Program-made: the position numbers and the translations under genes
Notes under the pieces: generated by a model
The model's database searches: none
Seen by the model: only the letters and a program-made list of their open reading frames with translations
What the model was told of the DNA's origin: nothing
Shown here: positions 63,322 to 64,000 of the stretch, piece by piece
How the letters are laid out: the number at the start of each line of letters is the position of its first letter
How positions within the stretch are numbered: position 1 is the first letter of the stretch
Assembly (NCBI RefSeq): GCF_023544665.1
Contig: NZ_JAMJFL010000008.1
Span: forward strand, 186,001 to 250,000
DNA from: Streptomyces sp. YS415
Lineage (GTDB): Bacteria; Actinomycetota; Actinomycetes; Streptomycetales; Streptomycetaceae
Direction of reading: 5' to 3'
Length of the DNA: 64,000 nucleotides

Positions 63322-63450
63322 GGTGCTCGTCAAGCGCCTGAGCTGGACCGGTGATGCTCGTCAAGACGCCCGATCTGGACCGGTGATGCTCGTCGGCGCC
63401 TGAGTCGGACTGCGGACGCTCGTCGAGACACCCGAGGCGCCTGCGCCGGA
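63322..63450. repeat. Imperfect 31-36 bp tandem repeats downstream of sucD
   Basis: The element GGTGMTGCTCGTCAAG, a variable middle, then CTGGACC recurs from about 63322, 63350, 63381 and 63417, and the core GTTCGTCGAG continues into the last sucD codons. The middle of the unit is CGCCTGAG or CGCCCGAT. It fills most of the 195-bp gap between sucD and the aldehyde dehydrogenase gene, probably formed by serial duplication of the sucD 3' end. Confidence 0.6.
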
Positions 63451-64000
63451 CTACCGCTGTTCGTCGAGCCGCGCGAGCACGAGCCTCGCGGTCTCCGTCG
63501 GGGTGTTGCCCACCCGCACTCCGGCGGCCTCCAGGGCCTGCTTCTTCGCCGCCGCCGTACCGGAGGAGCCGGAGACGATGGCGCCGGCGTGGCCCATGGT
63601 CCTGCCTTCGGGGGCGGTGAATCCGGCGATGTAGCCGACGACGGGCTTGGTGACGTGGTCACGGATGTACGCGGCCGCGCGTTCCTCCGCGTCGCCGCCG
63701 ATCTCCCCGATGAGGACGACGATGTCGGTGTCGGGATCTTCCTGGAACGCGGCGAGGCAGTCGATGTGGGTCGTCCCGATCACCGGGTCGCCGCCGATGC
63801 CCACGCAGGTCGAGAAGCCGATGTCGCGCAGCTCGAACATGAGTTGGTAGGTGAGGGTGCCGGACTTGGAGACCAGGCCGATGCGGCCCTGCTTGGTGAT
63901 GTCGGCGGGGATGATGCCGGCGTTGGACTGGCCGGGGGTGATCAGCCCCGGGCAGTTGGGGCCGATGACCCGGGTGCCCTCGCGTCGTGCGTACGTGGTG
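63451..64000 (-). CDS. sucD: Succinyl-CoA synthetase alpha subunit (ADP-forming), 5' part outside window
   Basis: The C-terminal about 182 residues are visible: [35 protein letters not shown], and the active-site histidine in [13 protein letters not shown]. The TCA-cycle enzyme makes succinate and ATP or GTP from succinyl-CoA. The frame stays open to the window edge. The stop TAG is at 63451. sucC should lie just beyond 64000 (inference). Confidence 0.95.
   Translation of the reverse strand, partial: TTYARREGTRVIGPNCPGLITPGQSNAGIIPADITKQGRIGLVSKSGTLTYQLMFELRDIGFSTCVGIGGDPVIGTTHIDCLAAFQEDPDTDIVVLIGEIGGDAEERAAAYIRDHVTKPVVGYIAGFTAPEGRTMGHAGAIVSGSSGTAAAKKQALEAAGVRVGNTPTETARLVLARLDEQR

Overview
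The window is a high-GC actinobacterial chromosome segment, almost certainly Streptomyces. It is dense, with many GTG starts, 4-nt ATGA/GTGA gene overlaps, an F420-type PPOX protein, ECF sigma and IclR/AraC/TetR/MarR regulators. The gene order matches what I recall of S. coelicolor from about SCO6673 (phosphopantetheinyl transferase) down through SCO6663-6658 (second pentose-phosphate cluster), SCO6655 (GTP cyclohydrolase II homologue) and SCO6650 (6-pyruvoyl-tetrahydropterin synthase homologue). That synteny is from memory and was not searched.

Layout. 1-2.8 kb: three-subunit HcnABC/LhpBEF-type amino-acid dehydrogenase, cut by the window edge. 3.0-9.4 kb: MmyB-like protein, XRE/ImmA-IrrE pair, small conserved protein, phosphopantetheinyl transferase with a metallophosphoesterase, ATP-grasp enzyme, sulfotransferase. 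9.4-22.3 kb: carbohydrate and accessory genes (GH4, a beta-galactosidase remnant, a secreted protein, IclR, a broken sulfatase, a two-component system, an MMPL exporter, a secreted GH16-CBM6 glucanase behind a LacI-type palindrome, a vanadium haloperoxidase). 22.5-24.4 kb: two AraC regulators. 24.6-34.8 kb: tkt-tal-zwf-opcA-pgi-gnd, then a histidine phosphatase and a membrane protein with its own apparently leaderless promoter. 34.8-39.9 kb: quinate/shikimate catabolism (3-dehydroshikimate dehydratase, shikimate dehydrogenase, TetR, transporter) with two similar operator candidates. 39.9-45.4 kb: VOC protein, two MFS exporters, PPOX protein, TetR, serine hydrolase. 45.4-49.8 kb: a minus-strand set of two saccharopine-dehydrogenase-like enzymes, a flavin amino-acid oxidase and an ornithine/lysine cyclodeaminase-like protein. 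49.8-57.0 kb: the most interesting block. 57.2-60.9 kb: ECF sigma factor, Ser/Thr/Pro-rich membrane protein, GT2-GtrA protein and a polyprenol-sugar-type mannosyltransferase with a C-terminal frameshift, then tRNA-Leu. 61-64 kb: MarR, aldehyde dehydrogenase, partial sucD.

The 49.8-57.0 kb block looks like an uncharacterised pathway starting from GTP. Its GTP cyclohydrolase II homologue carries Met where riboflavin enzymes have the decisive Tyr, the change reported to stop the S. coelicolor homologue at the formylamino-pyrimidine FAPy. A creatininase-family protein, the family of archaeal FAPy deformylases, is encoded divergently only 38 bp away. Next come a YbhN-like membrane protein, a methyltransferase with a five-copy 15-residue C-terminal repeat, a GT4 glycosyltransferase and a T-fold PTPS homologue without zinc and catalytic residues, all joined by 4-nt overlaps, and then a dehydrogenase lacking the usual zinc cysteine and a divergent CDP-alcohol phosphatidyltransferase. 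Together they suggest a methylated, glycosylated and perhaps lipid-linked pyrimidine/pterin product. The lysine/saccharopine genes lie directly downstream of the cyclohydrolase in the same direction.

No intact-gene-free stretch exceeds 300 bases except the 11.0-11.8 kb beta-galactosidase remnant. No CRISPR array, insertion sequence, integrase or replication origin was seen.
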